From Spirochaetota bacterium (GTDB taxonomy: Bacteria > Spirochaetota > Spirochaetia > SPDA01 > JAJSAL01), in assembly GCA_024274705.1 (NCBI GenBank), contig JAJSAL010000055.1, forward strand, positions 39,782-103,781: DNA of 64,000 nt, written 5' to 3'. Shown in pieces: positions 63,251 through 64,000 of the stretch. Under the pieces are notes generated by a model that did no database searches, had not been told where the DNA came from, and saw only the letters and a list, made by a program, of their open reading frames with translations. The position numbers were made by a program, and so were the translations under genes. Numbering within the stretch: the first letter of the stretch is position 1; every line of letters begins with the position of its first letter.

Positions 63251-64000
63251 CTATGCCGACAACACGGCCTCACATAATGCCTGCGCGGTATTGCACGGTA
63301 CCGCGTTGCCTATCTGTCGAACCTGGTCCTTTCGCCCACCTGCAAACCAATAATCTGTCGGGAATCCCTGCGCTGCAGCCAGTTCGTGGGGTAACAACAT
63401 CCGAAAGGTGATATCCAGAAGATAGGGGTTACCATCAATGACAGCGAATCGGTCTTTTGCTGTTACTGTATCAAGTGGTTTATCTATTCCCTGTGAAAGT
63501 CCAGTCCCGTAATACTTGATGAGAAACGGCTGTATAAGGCTGTGCCCGTTCACCGAAGTAATCGTTGGAAGTGGTAGATTAATATCACGGTCCGTACTCC
63601 TCCCTTTTGATATAACGATGAACGGGTTCACCAGGCCGATATTATTACCACCGGCTGTCACTGCCGGTAATGGACGATTTATTTCCCGCGTTGTTCCGGT
63701 TCCTCTTAATATAACGAGGAAAGGTTCCGCGAACTCTCCCCAATATCTCCGTATACCTGCCTCGATTCGTTTTATCGTGTTGTCAGCCAGTGGTCGTTTA
63801 CGTTCGAAAATAGATGTCCCCGGATTCGACCAGTCAATAACATTTCTTGCCGGTATCCATCGATCGGGACAGAACATATCCGCATTTTTCGAATGCGACG
63901 GTTGTGGCCACATGATACGTTTCTTTCCCCGAACGGCCTGGATAAAAAGCCGCTTCCGTGTTGTTGGATCCCCGTAGTCCGCTGCACATAGCAGGCGCCA
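63251..64000 (-). CDS. C5 cytosine DNA methyltransferase, 5' end cut by window edge
   Basis: The last 249 residues of a Dcm-like enzyme. The frame is open to the edge; the visible start WRLLCAADYGDP is motif VIII, and RKRLF and the C-terminal AAAQGFPTDYWF and RQIGNAVP are motifs VIII-X. The internal ATG at 63913 is not the true start. The target-recognition region (about 63430-63724) has three similar copies of a 32-residue unit starting PFLV, PFIV and PFLI. It probably protects phage DNA from host restriction. The catalytic Pro-Cys motif lies beyond the window. Confidence 0.85.
   Translation of the reverse strand, partial: WRLLCAADYGDPTTRKRLFIQAVRGKKRIMWPQPSHSKNADMFCPDRWIPARNVIDWSNPGTSIFERKRPLADNTIKRIEAGIRRYWGEFAEPFLVILRGTGTTREINRPLPAVTAGGNNIGLVNPFIVISKGRSTDRDINLPLPTITSVNGHSLIQPFLIKYYGTGLSQGIDKPLDTVTAKDRFAVIDGNPYLLDITFRMLLPHELAAAQGFPTDYWFAGGRKDQVRQIGNAVPCNTAQALCEAVLSA

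Noticed and set aside
63772..63987. 71-residue frame at the right edge
   Set aside because: It is the methyltransferase read out of frame; the true frame is open to 64000 and carries motif VIII.
1..64000. CRISPR array, insertion sequence or rRNA genes
   Set aside because: No regularly spaced repeats, transposase or rRNA signatures were found on either strand.

Overview
The window looks like a chromosome segment of a spirochaete (Spirochaetia, Treponema/Spirochaeta-like) carrying the left part of a large prophage. The evidence is the gene order murJ-tgt-lptG/F-dut-M16 peptidase-pnp-rpsO-ribF-truB-rbfA-infB-nusA-rimP and tamB-bamA-skp-mutS-comF, which matches what I recall from treponemes, together with diderm outer-membrane machinery and a PEGA/FGE-sulfatase membrane protein. 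No database search was possible.

Positions 1-38,300 are chromosomal housekeeping DNA. Bases 1-26,880 are almost entirely minus strand: lipid II flippase, queuosine tRNA modification, LPS-export-type permeases, dUTPase, an M16 protease, RNA decay and ribosome maturation genes, then the outer-membrane assembly block tamB-bamA-skp with mutS and comF. A short plus-strand pair (tmk plus an exported protein) follows. Next comes a minus-strand operon yebC-ruvC-ruvA-ruvB-queA behind a good sigma-70 promoter, then hemW and two tandem signal peptidases. The trans-translation genes smpB (36,816) and ssrA (tmRNA, 38,310) lie 1 kb apart. Many genes overlap by 1-4 bases (ATGA, TGATG), so translational coupling is the rule.

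From the tmRNA 3' end (38,666) to beyond the right edge lies a prophage, probably integrated into ssrA. A plus-strand tyrosine integrase and a zinc-ribbon protein sit next to the attachment site. Everything else is minus strand and runs from the right edge leftwards: C5 DNA methyltransferase, small early genes, a replication initiator-like gene with DnaA boxes and iterons, terminase, lambda-type head genes, Mu-type contractile tail genes, tail fibre, and spanins. The virus is thus a myovirus-like hybrid with a lambda-like head and a Mu-like tail. A lysis cassette (two membrane proteins around a C39-like cysteine peptidase) is inserted between portal and protease. The right attachment site was not seen inside the window.

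The phage region uses several recoding or compact-coding devices that conventional gene calling would miss: a CTG start for the large terminase, a nested scaffold start inside the prohead protease gene, a -1 frameshift in the tail chaperone gene, an out-of-frame spanin overlap, and an in-frame TAA that splits the probable tail terminator gene. In the chromosome the main oddities are NusA with a C-terminal zinc ribbon, RibF without a recognisable riboflavin kinase domain, a LepB paralogue with Thr at the nucleophile position, a lysine-less P-loop in thymidylate kinase, a terminator-like hairpin touching the rimP start, and a consensus promoter that appears to give a leaderless mRNA.
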